In this document: one piece after another, positions 53,501 to 61,583 of the stretch
Layout of the letters: each line of letters starts with the position of its first letter
Position numbering within the stretch: position 1 is the first letter of the stretch
IMG/VR virus record: IMGVR_UViG_3300033153_011590
Location: 1 to 64,000 of that record
Origin: a virus
Length of the DNA stretch: 64,000 nucleotides
Strand: one strand, 5' to 3'
Position numbers and translations under genes: made by a program
The notes under the pieces: generated by a model
Databases searched by the model: none
The model's input: the letters and a program-made list of their open reading frames with translations, nothing else
Told to the model about the DNA's origin: nothing

Positions 53501-55658
53501 AATTTAAAGTGGTATCCAAGTAACCTGCCGGAGTTTCCCAACCATTGTCCACAGGAAGATTATTTTGTCTTATACCATTATATTTTATAGTAATAGATGC
53601 ACCATCTTCAGCAGCAGAAACAGTACTTATAATATCTATTGCACTTAAATCGTTTAAAAGTTTTACGCTTGATAAATCTACTCTTCCATTCAGTGTAATT
53701 GAATATCCTAATGTTCCTGACTCACCACAAAGAAATTGTCCTGTAATAGGAGTTCCAGTAGTACCATATAAAGGGATAACAAGACTATCATCAAGTTCTA
53801 TATCATATATTATTTGGTATGTAACAAGTTGGTCATAAGGGTCAGGTGGTGAGCCAGCACAAGGAGGAGCAATACCATTTCTACTTACAGTTAAAGTAAT
53901 AGTACTTGTATATGTTGGACTTCCGGGATACGATGATATATCATCATATGCATGAGGTATAGTATTTCTGTTAGGAAACTTATGATGTCTGATAGGTACA
54001 CCTACTTTTGTTACAATATCAATGAATGGTTCTCCTGACCAACTATATCCATCAACTCCCCAATAGTCTTCTCCTCCTGCTGCACAATTGCTTCTATATA
54101 GATAGTTTCCTGCTTGCATTTCCCAAAATGCCATCCATCCTACAACAGTACTAATGATAGGAAAACTTTGTGTAGTAGAAGTATCATATACTCTCCAATA
54201 TTGAATATCAGTATCAGGGACAGTTAATGGGTCACCAACAGTATAAACATTTTGTACAAATGGTTTTAAGTCATCAATATAGTTTGTAAATACTTCTGTG
54301 TCATCTTCTGCTCTTCCATTTAGTGTTTCACCAGTAGTTCCTGCTGGCCTGCCGGGAATATGATAAACTGGCGATTCTGTTCCATCTTCAAAAATATAGA
54401 TTATACCAAAAGCATAGACTTCACCACCCATATAACCTATTCTTTCAAAGTAACTTGCTGGATTCTTTGAATCACCAAGAGATTTATAGTCATATTTAGC
54501 AACAGTATTAGTAATATATTCTGTTGTAATTAATGATGCAAATTTTTGATAAGAACAATAATCTCTTTGTATACCTTGAGTATTAGCTAACAGTAATCTT
54601 TCTTCTGATTGTTCAAGATGGTCTGCAGTTCCAATTTCAGGAGATGTCAACAAAATTGTTTCTACTGGTACTTCAAAGAATTTGGATTCATTACCGTCAG
54701 CAATAAATAGCGTTTGATTTGTAGGCATTCTTTCTGATACCAATGCTCTTATAGGCAATCCTGTACCTGATGTAGCTTCTATTACTGCAATACGATAGAA
54801 ATCATAAGCTGTTGATAGATTGCCAAATACAATTTCAATTTTTTTATTTGAAGGTGAACTACCAAAAGCTGCATCTGTAACAGTAGTAGGGTCATTAATA
54901 CCATTACTTGAACCAAATACTGTATCATAGTTTCCACTTGTTAATCCTACATAAATAGGAATAACCATTGATGTTGTAAGCCAAGCAGTCTCATTCAGAT
55001 TCTCATCCATATACTGTATGGCAAAGTTGTAAGTACCTGAAGCAAGTGTACCACCTGTTTTAACTTCTGCTGATACAAATATGGGATATTCTTCAACTGT
55101 TTTTATGAGTTTTAACTTTGTCAGTCCTGCATCAGTAAGATTATGGTCTCCCGGCCCTAGTGTATATTCTCCTTGTAATCCTTCAGCAAAGTTGTAAGTC
55201 TTCACACTATTAAGTCCGTCTACCCAATAGATAGTTTTCTCACAACCGTTACGTACTCGGTATTCTCCTGTGATAGAATAATCGGCATTGAAGTTTAACC
55301 GGGTATTAAGAACATCAACTAAAAGTTGTTGAAGTTCACCATAACCATTAAGGAAATAGAGGGCACTTGTTCTTACACCAGAAGTTTGGTCTTCTACATA
55401 TACAAATATTATATGCTCATTATCACCAATATAGATTGAACCTACTTGAACAACATTACTTCCAGTATATGAAGTAAGTTCTGCAAATATCTGAGTAGAC
55501 TCTTCAGTGCTAAGCTGATACTTGTTTCCTTCCCTTGTCTGATTCATTGCATTCAGAGCAAAACGGTAAGTTCCTTCAGGTTGCTCAAGTGGACTTACAT
55601 CCAAGAACAATCCTTTATATAACTTATGTGGTGTCTGATGTATGTTGTCTTGAGCCAT
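50577..55658 (-). CDS. Tail muzzle / P22 gp10-like stabilization protein (1693 aa)
   Basis: The N-terminal region begins HKLYKGLFLDVSPLEQPEGT and continues YRFALNAMNQ, followed by long beta-rich stretches, as in the large tail protein of crAss-like phages that caps the tail, often annotated as a P22 gp10-like stabilization protein and called the muzzle in the phicrAss001 virion. Residues 1030-1090 are strongly hydrophobic (ALLLVIVIAVAVIVSILSW and GATTGIIIAAINTF), which could insert into a membrane at infection. A C-terminal part has cysteine pairs (CCSNCLES). The family match comes from length, order and start motif; no search was done. It overlaps the ring protein gene upstream by 35 bases. 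Confidence 0.68.
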   Translation of the reverse strand: MAQDNIHQTPHKLYKGLFLDVSPLEQPEGTYRFALNAMNQTREGNKYQLSTEESTQIFAELTSYTGSNVVQVGSIYIGDNEHIIFVYVEDQTSGVRTSALYFLNGYGELQQLLVDVLNTRLNFNADYSITGEYRVRNGCEKTIYWVDGLNSVKTYNFAEGLQGEYTLGPGDHNLTDAGLTKLKLIKTVEEYPIFVSAEVKTGGTLASGTYNFAIQYMDENLNETAWLTTSMVIPIYVGLTSGNYDTVFGSSNGINDPTTVTDAAFGSSPSNKKIEIVFGNLSTAYDFYRIAVIEATSGTGLPIRALVSERMPTNQTLFIADGNESKFFEVPVETILLTSPEIGTADHLEQSEERLLLANTQGIQRDYCSYQKFASLITTEYITNTVAKYDYKSLGDSKNPASYFERIGYMGGEVYAFGIIYIFEDGTESPVYHIPGRPAGTTGETLNGRAEDDTEVFTNYIDDLKPFVQNVYTVGDPLTVPDTDIQYWRVYDTSTTQSFPIISTVVGWMAFWEMQAGNYLYRSNCAAGGEDYWGVDGYSWSGEPFIDIVTKVGVPIRHHKFPNRNTIPHAYDDISSYPGSPTYTSTITLTVSRNGIAPPCAGSPPDPYDQLVTYQIIYDIELDDSLVIPLYGTTGTPITGQFLCGESGTLGYSITLNGRVDLSSVKLLNDLSAIDIISTVSAAEDGASITIKYNGIRQNNLPVDNGWETPAGYLDTTLNSFIQTAYPFATNVEYNYLTQLGINFKNITFPDGVKDFRIVRAERDDFNRTVLAKAFSGNTRMNEHYLTFHSFGDFSTLPSAGTGTSTVVNNINNKFILAPENLFLNKNVNPQYLKWENRFEPDFTPTPFGTGVIQNVNDDDSGIFDKDGYDWEGFSRWVRYSSTLNPLEIEQNHKVEDMNYLIMADHKALINISPNEDAASVRTLWNASQDNPVGVAKISKSQRAGGIQFPDDLLGGSRGTGARLSLHYVAMMIEVDIHPILDNITYYQCHNNTGLRSATEYSPDIYLHVNFGGDTFISHFYLTNTLHQGSFTKVRIWEFIVKALLLVIVIAVAVIVSILSWGTATPLMALAVTLAMGALALGATTGIIIAAINTFSNEMANPEFLNIIYDTATSTAVYRDDTFLNMMYHGHGMWIESDINVGLREPATFGYKGLLEVHTQSAITSYCINKVLKYVESEGRYLYSFAIRPEIYKINKDFMRMNKEKVFFTLLSTYDCCSNCLESFPNKTFYSERSFLEEKFDSYGKILPLNYITIPGDTGEITNIFTISNALYVHTKDGLWYIPQNVQERLTGDVISLIGTGGFFDSTPRRIHDTEMGAAGCTQKLATMKTKHGVFFIDSEEGEPYLMNFSSQTGTQIKSLTVDNGMQKWFRENGRFFLYDQMYRLKGIKIPTANPTNPTNGIGFIAAYDYQNNRFLLTKRDYRLIDESATQQKAFDILDHDFTDPEVFENKSYTISYSLDTGAWTSFHSYLPLMYIYDRKNLISVDQKVANNHYYWQHNTKYKFLNFYGEYKPHIIDYVSKYSPLSTTITDNILIQTEALKAIEADGNDPEYVEQRYITFNKAVIYNTRQSTGEILLNPTNLNPDVDYMMRSVRNVTGEITIRKFEKNWRINGFRDMRTDYDRPLFHTTWSEIKDEYFIDKIPNGIGIDQNKEWEQREKFMDKYVQIRLIFENQNNIKLLTNYTIETEKDTDV

Positions 55659-56622
55659 AATAAGCGTTGTTTCTGCGTTCAGTATGCAAGATATTCTTAA
55701 TTTCTTTGTTATTCAGATTGCCAAAGTAATTCTGATAAACATTCCTGCGTGGTATAATATAATTTCTCTGATTCTTGATATTTTCCAACTCATCAACTCC
55801 TTGAGGAATAAGAGATTTGTTACTAGCTTGTTTTACATACCAATTCCAATCTTTGTTTGCCTCATTGAGTTTACCTCTTGCACCATCTCGTCCTGTATAT
55901 AATTCTCTTTTCATCTGACGCATTATGATATAAGATACAATTGCAGTAGTAAAAGAAATGTTATCAGGTATCATTGGAAGACCATTCTCATCCTGCATAT
56001 TTCTGTTATAAGCAAGAGCTATAAGTCCTTTTTCAAAATTAAACCTTAGTACCTTACCTGCAATTACAGTATATTCAGGTGTCTTTGTATGATATATACC
56101 AGTTACATCTCCACTTATATCAGTAGCCCCACAATCAGTACCATCCTGAGAACAAACCAGCGAATTGAAAAAAACATGATTACTTAACCTGACCGGTATG
56201 TAACATCTTTGATATGCTGTTGTACCTCTCCAACCATAATATTCATACTGTAGGTCAAAGTAAGGTCTGTAGTATGCTACATCATAATCATCATATGGCA
56301 TTCCGCAAGAATCAATACAAACAGGATAATCTATTTCTGGTTCAAGAACTTCGTCTTCTTCTTCATCAACAACTGCTTCTGTTTCAGGGTCTTCTACCAT
56401 TGTATTCAAAGCAATTTGAATTATATTGTGGAGGTTTGTTGGAATCTCTGTCTGATAATTCTTTACTTTGAGAAAAGCAACAGCTTCCTCTTTGGCCCTG
56501 ATAGCATTGATAAATTCAAGTGCTTCACCTGTCCACTCAATAATATCAACTTCATCAACTTCACTACCGGGCAAATCCCTTAGAACCTTAGTAAAGATTC
56601 TATCCATAGTTGTAAATTGCAT
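55624..56622 (-). CDS. Ring-type tail protein (332 aa)
   Basis: A candidate tail-ring (adaptor) protein. It begins MDRIFTKVLRDLPGSEVDEV, DIIEWTGEALEFINAIRAKE, a helical start typical of head-to-tail ring proteins such as P22 gp4-like adaptors, and continues with beta segments and an acidic loop (EAVVDEEEDEVLEPEID). C-terminal part is basic (NIKNQRNYIIPRRNVYQNYF). Its start lies two bases after a small gene and its end overlaps the muzzle-like gene by 35 bases. Similarity is by architecture only. Confidence 0.6.
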   Translation of the reverse strand: MQFTTMDRIFTKVLRDLPGSEVDEVDIIEWTGEALEFINAIRAKEEAVAFLKVKNYQTEIPTNLHNIIQIALNTMVEDPETEAVVDEEEDEVLEPEIDYPVCIDSCGMPYDDYDVAYYRPYFDLQYEYYGWRGTTAYQRCYIPVRLSNHVFFNSLVCSQDGTDCGATDISGDVTGIYHTKTPEYTVIAGKVLRFNFEKGLIALAYNRNMQDENGLPMIPDNISFTTAIVSYIIMRQMKRELYTGRDGARGKLNEANKDWNWYVKQASNKSLIPQGVDELENIKNQRNYIIPRRNVYQNYFGNLNNKEIKNILHTERRNNAYYGSRQHTSDTT

Positions 56623-56624
56623 AG

Positions 56625-56831
56625 TTAGTCCTCCATATCAAAACTCTCAGCCAAAGGTATTTCTACATCTTCGAGAGGATTGGTTTTTGAAAAAAATTCT
56701 TTATCTTCACTATGATAATCTCCGTCTTTGTCTTCCCAAGACTTATACCTAGTAATAAGATATCCATTTTCAATCTTCCTTACGGTAACAGATTTTCTTA
56801 TATTGCCGGATACTGTTTCTATCTTGTCCAT
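56625..56831 (-). CDS. Small hypothetical protein (68 aa)
   Basis: A short charged protein with beta-like start (IETVSGNIRKSVTVRKIENG) and acidic end (VEIPLAESFDMED). It sits between the IHF-like and ring-type genes with gaps of three and two bases. No family is recognised; in this tail block it is probably a small structural or chaperone protein. Confidence 0.55.
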   Translation of the reverse strand: MDKIETVSGNIRKSVTVRKIENGYLITRYKSWEDKDGDYHSEDKEFFSKTNPLEDVEIPLAESFDMED

Positions 56832-56834
56832 AAT

Positions 56835-57314
56835 TTAATCGTTTAGTATTATGTATTCTTTTCCTTCATTGACATTCTTTGAAACACCTCTTTTAACAGG
56901 TCTTATAGCTTTGAATGTCAGAACACTCTTGAATATCAATGGAATCTTGGTTTTTGTCCATTTGATTTTGTATCGTACTCCTTTAGAATGTTCGTTAAAA
57001 AAGTAAATTATTTTCTTTTCTTTCTTCGCTTCAGGATTTCTGTTCCACAATTCTATTGTACTCTTCCAATCTGGTGCTAATCCTTTAATCTTATTACCTT
57101 CAACTCTTATATTCTGTTTACGTCCTTGTACTTCGAGCCTACCCATTGCGACAGGTAATATTATCTCCTCTCCGTTTAATAGCTTTTGGCCTATGAAATT
57201 CATAAAACCTTCCGTTATGGCGAGATATTCCTTTTTTGTAACGTCTATGAGGCAATCCTCGTAACTCGTTATCAACGATAGCAGTTCTTTTCTTCTTTTG
57301 TAGTATCCCGGCAT
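56835..57314 (-). CDS. IHF/HU-like protein in the tail operon (159 aa)
   Basis: Residues 15-65 resemble the HU/IHF fold: a helix pair (CLIDVTKKEYLAITEGFMNF then IGQKLLNGEEIILP) followed by the beta strand start VAMGRLEVQGRK, parallel to HU's LKKGExVELPGFGxFEV. The typical DNA-binding arm with RxGxNP is not evident; instead the C-terminal 90 residues are basic strands (IIYFFNEHSKGVRYKIKW). crAss-like phages carry an annotated IHF-like gene next to tail-ring genes, which agrees. Its role could be structural rather than DNA bending. Confidence 0.6.
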   Translation of the reverse strand: MPGYYKRRKELLSLITSYEDCLIDVTKKEYLAITEGFMNFIGQKLLNGEEIILPVAMGRLEVQGRKQNIRVEGNKIKGLAPDWKSTIELWNRNPEAKKEKKIIYFFNEHSKGVRYKIKWTKTKIPLIFKSVLTFKAIRPVKRGVSKNVNEGKEYIILND

Positions 57315-57994
57315 TATCGTGTTCCTTGTAATAGGCTATCTTTACTATCATTTGTAATATCTTCTGTCATTTGAATAAAGTCTTTCACAAGCTCATCATG
57401 AGCTACTCTTACAATACCTTCAATCATTTCTTCCGGTGTAAAAAACTCTACATCATTATTATCAAAACAAGTACTCTTTTCTTGATTAGCCAAATGCATT
57501 CTCCAAACTTCAATTGGGTCACGCCAAATTGCGTGCATGTGAGCCTTTCCCATTCTACTATTTATAAGATAAAGATAGTTGTCGTGAATAAAATAGAATG
57601 GTTTTTTATATCCATACTTGTTTCCCGTCAGATACTTGTAAGTCTCAAAACTTGTTCTGCTGAAAGTAACTAGTCCATCAAAGCTCATAACTGCTACATT
57701 TTCAGTATCGTTATTAGTGAGGGCTGAAGGAATAGGACTTGCACTCTTCATAAATGGACATTTGTAACTTGCTCCACAAGGAATAGCTTTCTGCTCAATC
57801 ATAGAAATACAATGTAAAGGTTGTAAATCCCATTCACTGAAAGGTCTTCCTTGATTCAATCTCTGTATTGTATGTGTAGCTCTGACCGTAAGCAATTTAT
57901 TATAAATATGCCTTCGGCTGAGTCTTGTCTCATCTGTGTCTGCACCTTTAGAGTACAAACTCGATACACGCTGTATTACGTCTCCAATCTTCAT
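57314..57994 (-). CDS. Ring-type tail protein (226 aa)
   Basis: Starts MKIGDVIQRVSSLYSKGADT and has a helical N-terminus followed by beta segments (SFDGLVTFSRTSFETYKYLT, FYFIHDNYLYLINSRMGKAH), consistent with the ring/adaptor protein of crAss-like and P22-like tails. The C-terminus is an acidic helix (LVKDFIQMTEDITNDSKDSL). It overlaps the upstream nuclease gene by 47 bases and the IHF-like gene by one. The assignment comes from neighbourhood and layout. Confidence 0.55.
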   Translation of the reverse strand: MKIGDVIQRVSSLYSKGADTDETRLSRRHIYNKLLTVRATHTIQRLNQGRPFSEWDLQPLHCISMIEQKAIPCGASYKCPFMKSASPIPSALTNNDTENVAVMSFDGLVTFSRTSFETYKYLTGNKYGYKKPFYFIHDNYLYLINSRMGKAHMHAIWRDPIEVWRMHLANQEKSTCFDNNDVEFFTPEEMIEGIVRVAHDELVKDFIQMTEDITNDSKDSLLQGTR

Positions 57995-58712
57995 TAAAAT
58001 AAGTTTTTAGCATTTTTCCGAAATCTTTTGTTCCATAAATAACATAGCTACTATCAGACTGTAACCATACAATTTGCCTCGATTCAACTTCAAATCCAGC
58101 CTCTTCCAGCAACATATGATATAGTGATAGTTGTATTTGATAATGGTTGTAGTACATATCAAGCATATAATGGAAAGGTGGTAACATCATCTTTTCTTTA
58201 TAATTCTTGAAAATGTTCTTATTTGTTTTATAATCTGCAAGTATATACTTCTGAGTAATAGAGTTATACAACAGTATGTCACAAGTTCCTGCGAACCCAT
58301 AGTTTTTTGAATACATTTGAAGTTCAAAGCCTGCGGGTGTGATATGATTTGGCATATCATTCCAATATTTAATTACAGCTATTTTTTGTGGAGTATCTGC
58401 AATATGTTCAGATAAATCTGAACCTTCTACGAATCTTGCATAAGCATATTTCTCAGCGAAGAGGTGTGTCTCGTTCCCTAAGTTGATTGCCTTCTTGTTG
58501 ATGTCATCCCATCCTTGAATTACTTCTTCTTTTGTCTTTCCATCTCTGTTTGCCACTGCTTGTGCAATTCCTTGAGTATCAAATTCATCCACGAATCCGT
58601 GAACTACATTTGATGCTGCGATTAGTCGTTTTCCATTTACAGTATATTCATGCGTAGGTTCATCAAATTTTAGGTCAGTGTATTTATTTTTTATTTCTTT
58701 AGATGTCATCAT
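57948..58712 (-). CDS. PD-(D/E)XK nuclease in the late block (254 aa)
   Basis: The active site is complete: GNETH (79-83), AGTCDILL (D145), ILADYKT (D160, K162) and QLSLY (Q194-Y198), the GxxxH, D, DxK and QxxxY motifs of RecB-family nucleases. I chose the ATG at 58712; a TTG at 58736 in the same frame is less likely. Placement among tail genes rather than with replication genes is characteristic of crAss-like phages and suggests action in DNA packaging, genome processing or ejection. The end overlaps the ring protein gene by 47 bases. Confidence 0.78.
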   Translation of the reverse strand: MMTSKEIKNKYTDLKFDEPTHEYTVNGKRLIAASNVVHGFVDEFDTQGIAQAVANRDGKTKEEVIQGWDDINKKAINLGNETHLFAEKYAYARFVEGSDLSEHIADTPQKIAVIKYWNDMPNHITPAGFELQMYSKNYGFAGTCDILLYNSITQKYILADYKTNKNIFKNYKEKMMLPPFHYMLDMYYNHYQIQLSLYHMLLEEAGFEVESRQIVWLQSDSSYVIYGTKDFGKMLKTYFNEDWRRNTACIEFVL

Positions 58713-58768
58713 CTTACAAATATACTCACAAAGCAAAGAAAATCCTTAATAATTATTAATTTTCTTTT

Positions 58769-59329
58769 TTACGGAGGAGTCATAAGAGCACTAGAAGCAA
58801 ATATTACAGTTCTGTAACTAGCAACAATAGGAGTCTCAATAACAATCCTAACTGTTGAAGCACTCTCGATTCCTATGTTTAAATTACCAACATAATTGGC
58901 AACTCCCGGTGTTAATAGTATATCAGCACTTGTAAAATCACCATTGGTTTGATTTAGTATCCAAACCTGAACTCCTACTTCTCTAGTATCTAAATCATGA
59001 GTAACTACAAATTGAGTATCAGCTACACTAGCAATATAATGTTCATCATTATACATGATAGTACCTCTTTTTCTTACTTTCAACCATCTTCCGGGTAGTG
59101 TATCATTATCAATACTGTTAGGTCTTACGACATAATCATCATCACTTGTTGCATGAGAATCTACATCATAATAGTATTCTCTAGCATCACCATCATTTGC
59201 AGCCCAACTACCTAACAAGACTGCATAATCATAGTAAGTTTCCTTGCCTGTAATATCCTTCAGGTCACTAACATTTCTTACACCAAATCTGTTACCGAGT
59301 CTTTTTATTCTTTCTGAAAAAATTGACAT
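58769..59329 (-). CDS. Fibre-like virion protein (186 aa)
   Basis: A beta-rich protein with repeated aromatic and acidic residues: VSDLKDITGKETYYDYAVLL, ATSDDDYVVRPNSIDND, followed by strands TQFVVTHDLDTREVGVQVWI and STVRIVIETPIVASYRTVIF. This resembles the C-terminal beta-sandwich of small phage fibre or head-spike proteins. No lectin motif is visible. The gene is in the lysis/fibre group downstream of the large fibre. Confidence 0.5.
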   Translation of the reverse strand: MSIFSERIKRLGNRFGVRNVSDLKDITGKETYYDYAVLLGSWAANDGDAREYYYDVDSHATSDDDYVVRPNSIDNDTLPGRWLKVRKRGTIMYNDEHYIASVADTQFVVTHDLDTREVGVQVWILNQTNGDFTSADILLTPGVANYVGNLNIGIESASTVRIVIETPIVASYRTVIFASSALMTPP

Positions 59330-59336
59330 AACTTTA

Positions 59337-60032
59337 TTATTTTAAAATTAATACTGCAGTTCCACCAATCACTATACCAACAAAGATAGCACCTATTGTT
59401 CTTTTTGTGCCTCTTTTCTTGAAGAAACCTATTTGCTTATCTTTTTCCACAATGATATCTTTATTCAATTCAATTCTTACATCTTGTTTTATTACTACCA
59501 CACTTAAGGTATCATTTGCTGCTTGTAGTTCATCAATAGCAAGTTCATAGTTTTCAGCATTCTCAAGTAATACTACTCTTTCTTGAGTATAAGCATCGTG
59601 ACTTACAAATGTTAAGTTGCTCTTCTTGAGTTGTTCTTTACTAATAATTACTACCTTCTTTCCCTCTATTTTTGCCAGTTTAGGTAGAGTATCACGAATA
59701 CCAAGATATTCATTAAAGAACTCCATATCTTCACAAACATCATTCTCTTTTATAATTTGAATCTGCTGTTTATAGATAGTATGGATTTCAATGATTTCCT
59801 TCTTTCCATCCTCAATTACCTCTTCAAGACTATCAACCTTTGCTAGTATTATTGGTACAGATTTTCGATACTCAATAACTTCTTTCAGAAGAGCTTCATC
59901 CTGAATCTCTAGGGTAGTTACAACTACTTGAGATTCTCCAATTTTGTCCATTATATTACCACGAAAGAATATCATTAATATGATAACTATAGCAAGTATT
60001 GCTATTACTATATAAGATATTTTTGTTTTCAT
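59337..60032 (-). CDS. Two-transmembrane, coiled-coil protein, possible spanin (231 aa)
   Basis: Residues 6-24 (YIVIAILAIVIILMIFF) form a transmembrane segment, the middle is a long coiled coil (EIQDEALLKEVIEYRKSVPI, QVTI-like ...), and residues 212-230 (TIGAIFVGIVIGGTAVLIL) form a second one. An inner-membrane protein with a long periplasmic coiled coil beside the holin and endopeptidase fits an i-spanin-like lysis protein, but two TM ends are not the classical form. Its stop-to-start distances match a lysis cassette. Position is the main evidence. Confidence 0.5.
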   Translation of the reverse strand: MKTKISYIVIAILAIVIILMIFFRGNIMDKIGESQVVVTTLEIQDEALLKEVIEYRKSVPIILAKVDSLEEVIEDGKKEIIEIHTIYKQQIQIIKENDVCEDMEFFNEYLGIRDTLPKLAKIEGKKVVIISKEQLKKSNLTFVSHDAYTQERVVLLENAENYELAIDELQAANDTLSVVVIKQDVRIELNKDIIVEKDKQIGFFKKRGTKRTIGAIFVGIVIGGTAVLILK

Positions 60033-60466
60033 TTTGGTATTGGTATTTCGTAAATTACAGTACTGTTAGTCCACCTGAAATCAATATGAGTCCAAGTAGG
60101 TGTATCAAGCTCATAACCAGAAACTTCAAACTTTTCATTAAGAAACTTGAAGTTATCCTTTATAAGCTTGCGAATTCTATCAGGATGCCAACCTTTAACT
60201 TTGACATCAATAGCAAGACCTCTTTTGTGAGAAGATTCTTTTGCTCCTATGTCACAGTCAGGTGGTCTATAGCCTGAATATTGATATGGGCCACCCCATT
60301 TCCAATCATTGATTGTAACTGAAGCATCTCCACATCTGTCTTTTAACCATTGGGAGAAAAGGACAACCTTCATGTTTATAAACCATGTTGACCGGTTACC
60401 CCATTTTCCATAAGTTATAGGAGGTACAAATTCTTCAATTACAAATGATGTTCCATGTAGTTCCAT
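60029..60466 (-). CDS. M15 peptidase (VanY/endolysin-type) (145 aa)
   Basis: A cell-wall peptidase of the M15 family that cuts peptidoglycan cross-bridges or stem peptides. SGYRPPDCD is followed by ESSHKRGLAIDV (H80, D87; the SxHxxGxAxD motif) and WTHIDFRW (H127), giving the full zinc set. No signal peptide is present, so it depends on the holin, whose gene ends one base before this start. Length is usual for small endolysin peptidases. Confidence 0.85.
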   Translation of the reverse strand: MELHGTSFVIEEFVPPITYGKWGNRSTWFINMKVVLFSQWLKDRCGDASVTINDWKWGGPYQYSGYRPPDCDIGAKESSHKRGLAIDVKVKGWHPDRIRKLIKDNFKFLNEKFEVSGYELDTPTWTHIDFRWTNSTVIYEIPIPK

Positions 60467-60711
60467 TATTCTTTATTTCCATTTTCAATTTGCTTTCTTT
60501 CATTCTCTTGTGCTTTACCGACACCTATAAGAATAAGTACAGTTGCTGTTGTTGCACCCCATACTGCAATAAATGCAACATATTCTCCTGATATCCAATA
60601 TACTACTGCACTCATTATCATTGAGTAAATTGCGAAAAGCAATGCTATCAGTCTTTTACTTGATTTTTTTGTTGGAGTTTCATACAAAAATCCTGTTATT
60701 CCTTCTTTCAT
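60466..60711 (-). CDS. Holin (81 aa)
   Basis: Two hydrophobic segments (LIALLFAIYSMIMSAVVYWI and YVAFIAVWGATTATVLILIG) are joined by a short loop, with a basic N-terminus and a charged tail (KAQENERKQIENGNKE). Together with the M15 peptidase gene directly downstream (one-base overlap) this is a two-TM holin that would form the lesion letting the enzyme reach the wall. Confidence 0.7.
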   Translation of the reverse strand: MKEGITGFLYETPTKKSSKRLIALLFAIYSMIMSAVVYWISGEYVAFIAVWGATTATVLILIGVGKAQENERKQIENGNKE

Positions 60712-60721
60712 TTTTAACCTC

Positions 60722-61042
60722 CTATTTTTTATCTTCTTGTAAATGTTTAATTTCTACATCATGTTTAACAAGTTCTTGACCATAGAACAATAATGTTACT
60801 CCCTGCGATAGATTAACATCAGAATTTAAGGCTACTTTACCATCAAGTATTTCACATTTTCCTTTGTTAAAAACAGTAGAACTTATGAATTCAAGATTCA
60901 ATTCTTGTTGTATAATATTTAGTTTTTGCTGGCCTTCAATGTAAGATTTTTGACTCCATGCAATAAAGGCAAGTAGACATCCTATAATAATACCAACAAG
61001 GTTGTCTTTAAACCAGCTTCCCGTTTTTTTTATATTCATCAT
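60722..61042 (-). CDS. Membrane-anchored hypothetical protein (106 aa)
   Basis: Residues 13-28 (VGIIIGCLLAFIAWSQ) form one transmembrane segment after a basic start. The rest is a polar domain with a short coiled coil (QQKLNIIQQELNLEF) and a lysine-rich end. By position beside the holin it may be a lysis accessory (antiholin or spanin) but no motif proves it. Its start overlaps the preceding gene by four bases. Confidence 0.55.
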   Translation of the reverse strand: MMNIKKTGSWFKDNLVGIIIGCLLAFIAWSQKSYIEGQQKLNIIQQELNLEFISSTVFNKGKCEILDGKVALNSDVNLSQGVTLLFYGQELVKHDVEIKHLQEDKK

Positions 61043-61581
61043 TTTACTTTTCTTACTGCTATATATCTAGCTATGGTTGCTATTTTCTTTCCAAAAGTAC
61101 CAAATACATTATATTTACTAGTTTCTGCATTCCAAACAGCACTTCTTATTTGTTCTTCTGTTAATGGTTCAGTAGCTGTTGGTACATCCACTTCTATTAC
61201 TTCAACTTGAGGTGGTACATAATTTATGTCAACAGTGTTGCCCGGAGTCAATGGTGTCCTATCAAAACAAGCAATTCCAGATTGACCATCATCAGTGATA
61301 ATTTCACCTGTAATCGTAATTTCATGATACGTTGCATAATCATAGGGTACTATTCTTGTTCCAAGCAAACACTTTACAAGTTTTGCAGTAAACTTACCCC
61401 CACCTTTAGATTCGTAACCTGAAGCACTGAGAAAGAGGTCAAAATTTCTTAATGATTCGTCAGTTCTACGCAGAGTTCTCATCTCTTTGTAAATATCCAT
61501 CGGGTCAATTTCTGTATTAATGGTACTTACATCAAGATATATTCTCCTGTTTAGGCCATCTATATAACCGATTATAGCCAT
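61039..61581 (-). CDS. Fibre-associated virion protein (180 aa)
   Basis: A protein with a beta-rich N-terminus (IGYIDGLNRRIYLDVSTIN), a central strand region (DYATYHEITITGEIITDDG) and a helical C-terminus (EEQIRSAVWNAETSKYN). It follows the 676-aa fibre-like gene two bases away and is probably part of the same fibre or baseplate assembly. Similar small proteins occur beside fibres of Bacteroidetes phages; function is inferred from position. Confidence 0.5.
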   Translation of the reverse strand: MAIIGYIDGLNRRIYLDVSTINTEIDPMDIYKEMRTLRRTDESLRNFDLFLSASGYESKGGGKFTAKLVKCLLGTRIVPYDYATYHEITITGEIITDDGQSGIACFDRTPLTPGNTVDINYVPPQVEVIEVDVPTATEPLTEEQIRSAVWNAETSKYNVFGTFGKKIATIARYIAVRKVK

Positions 61582-61583
61582 TC

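Noticed and set aside
57139-57351. A 70-codon minus-strand frame bridging the ring-type and IHF-like genes
   Set aside because: It lies wholly within two well-supported genes in another frame and has a composition typical of a shadow frame.
58717-58724. TATATTTG on the minus strand, matching the Bacteroidetes -7 promoter element TAnnTTTG
   Set aside because: It is only a few bases from the ATG at 58712 and has no TTTG at the proper upstream distance; likely chance in AT-rich DNA.
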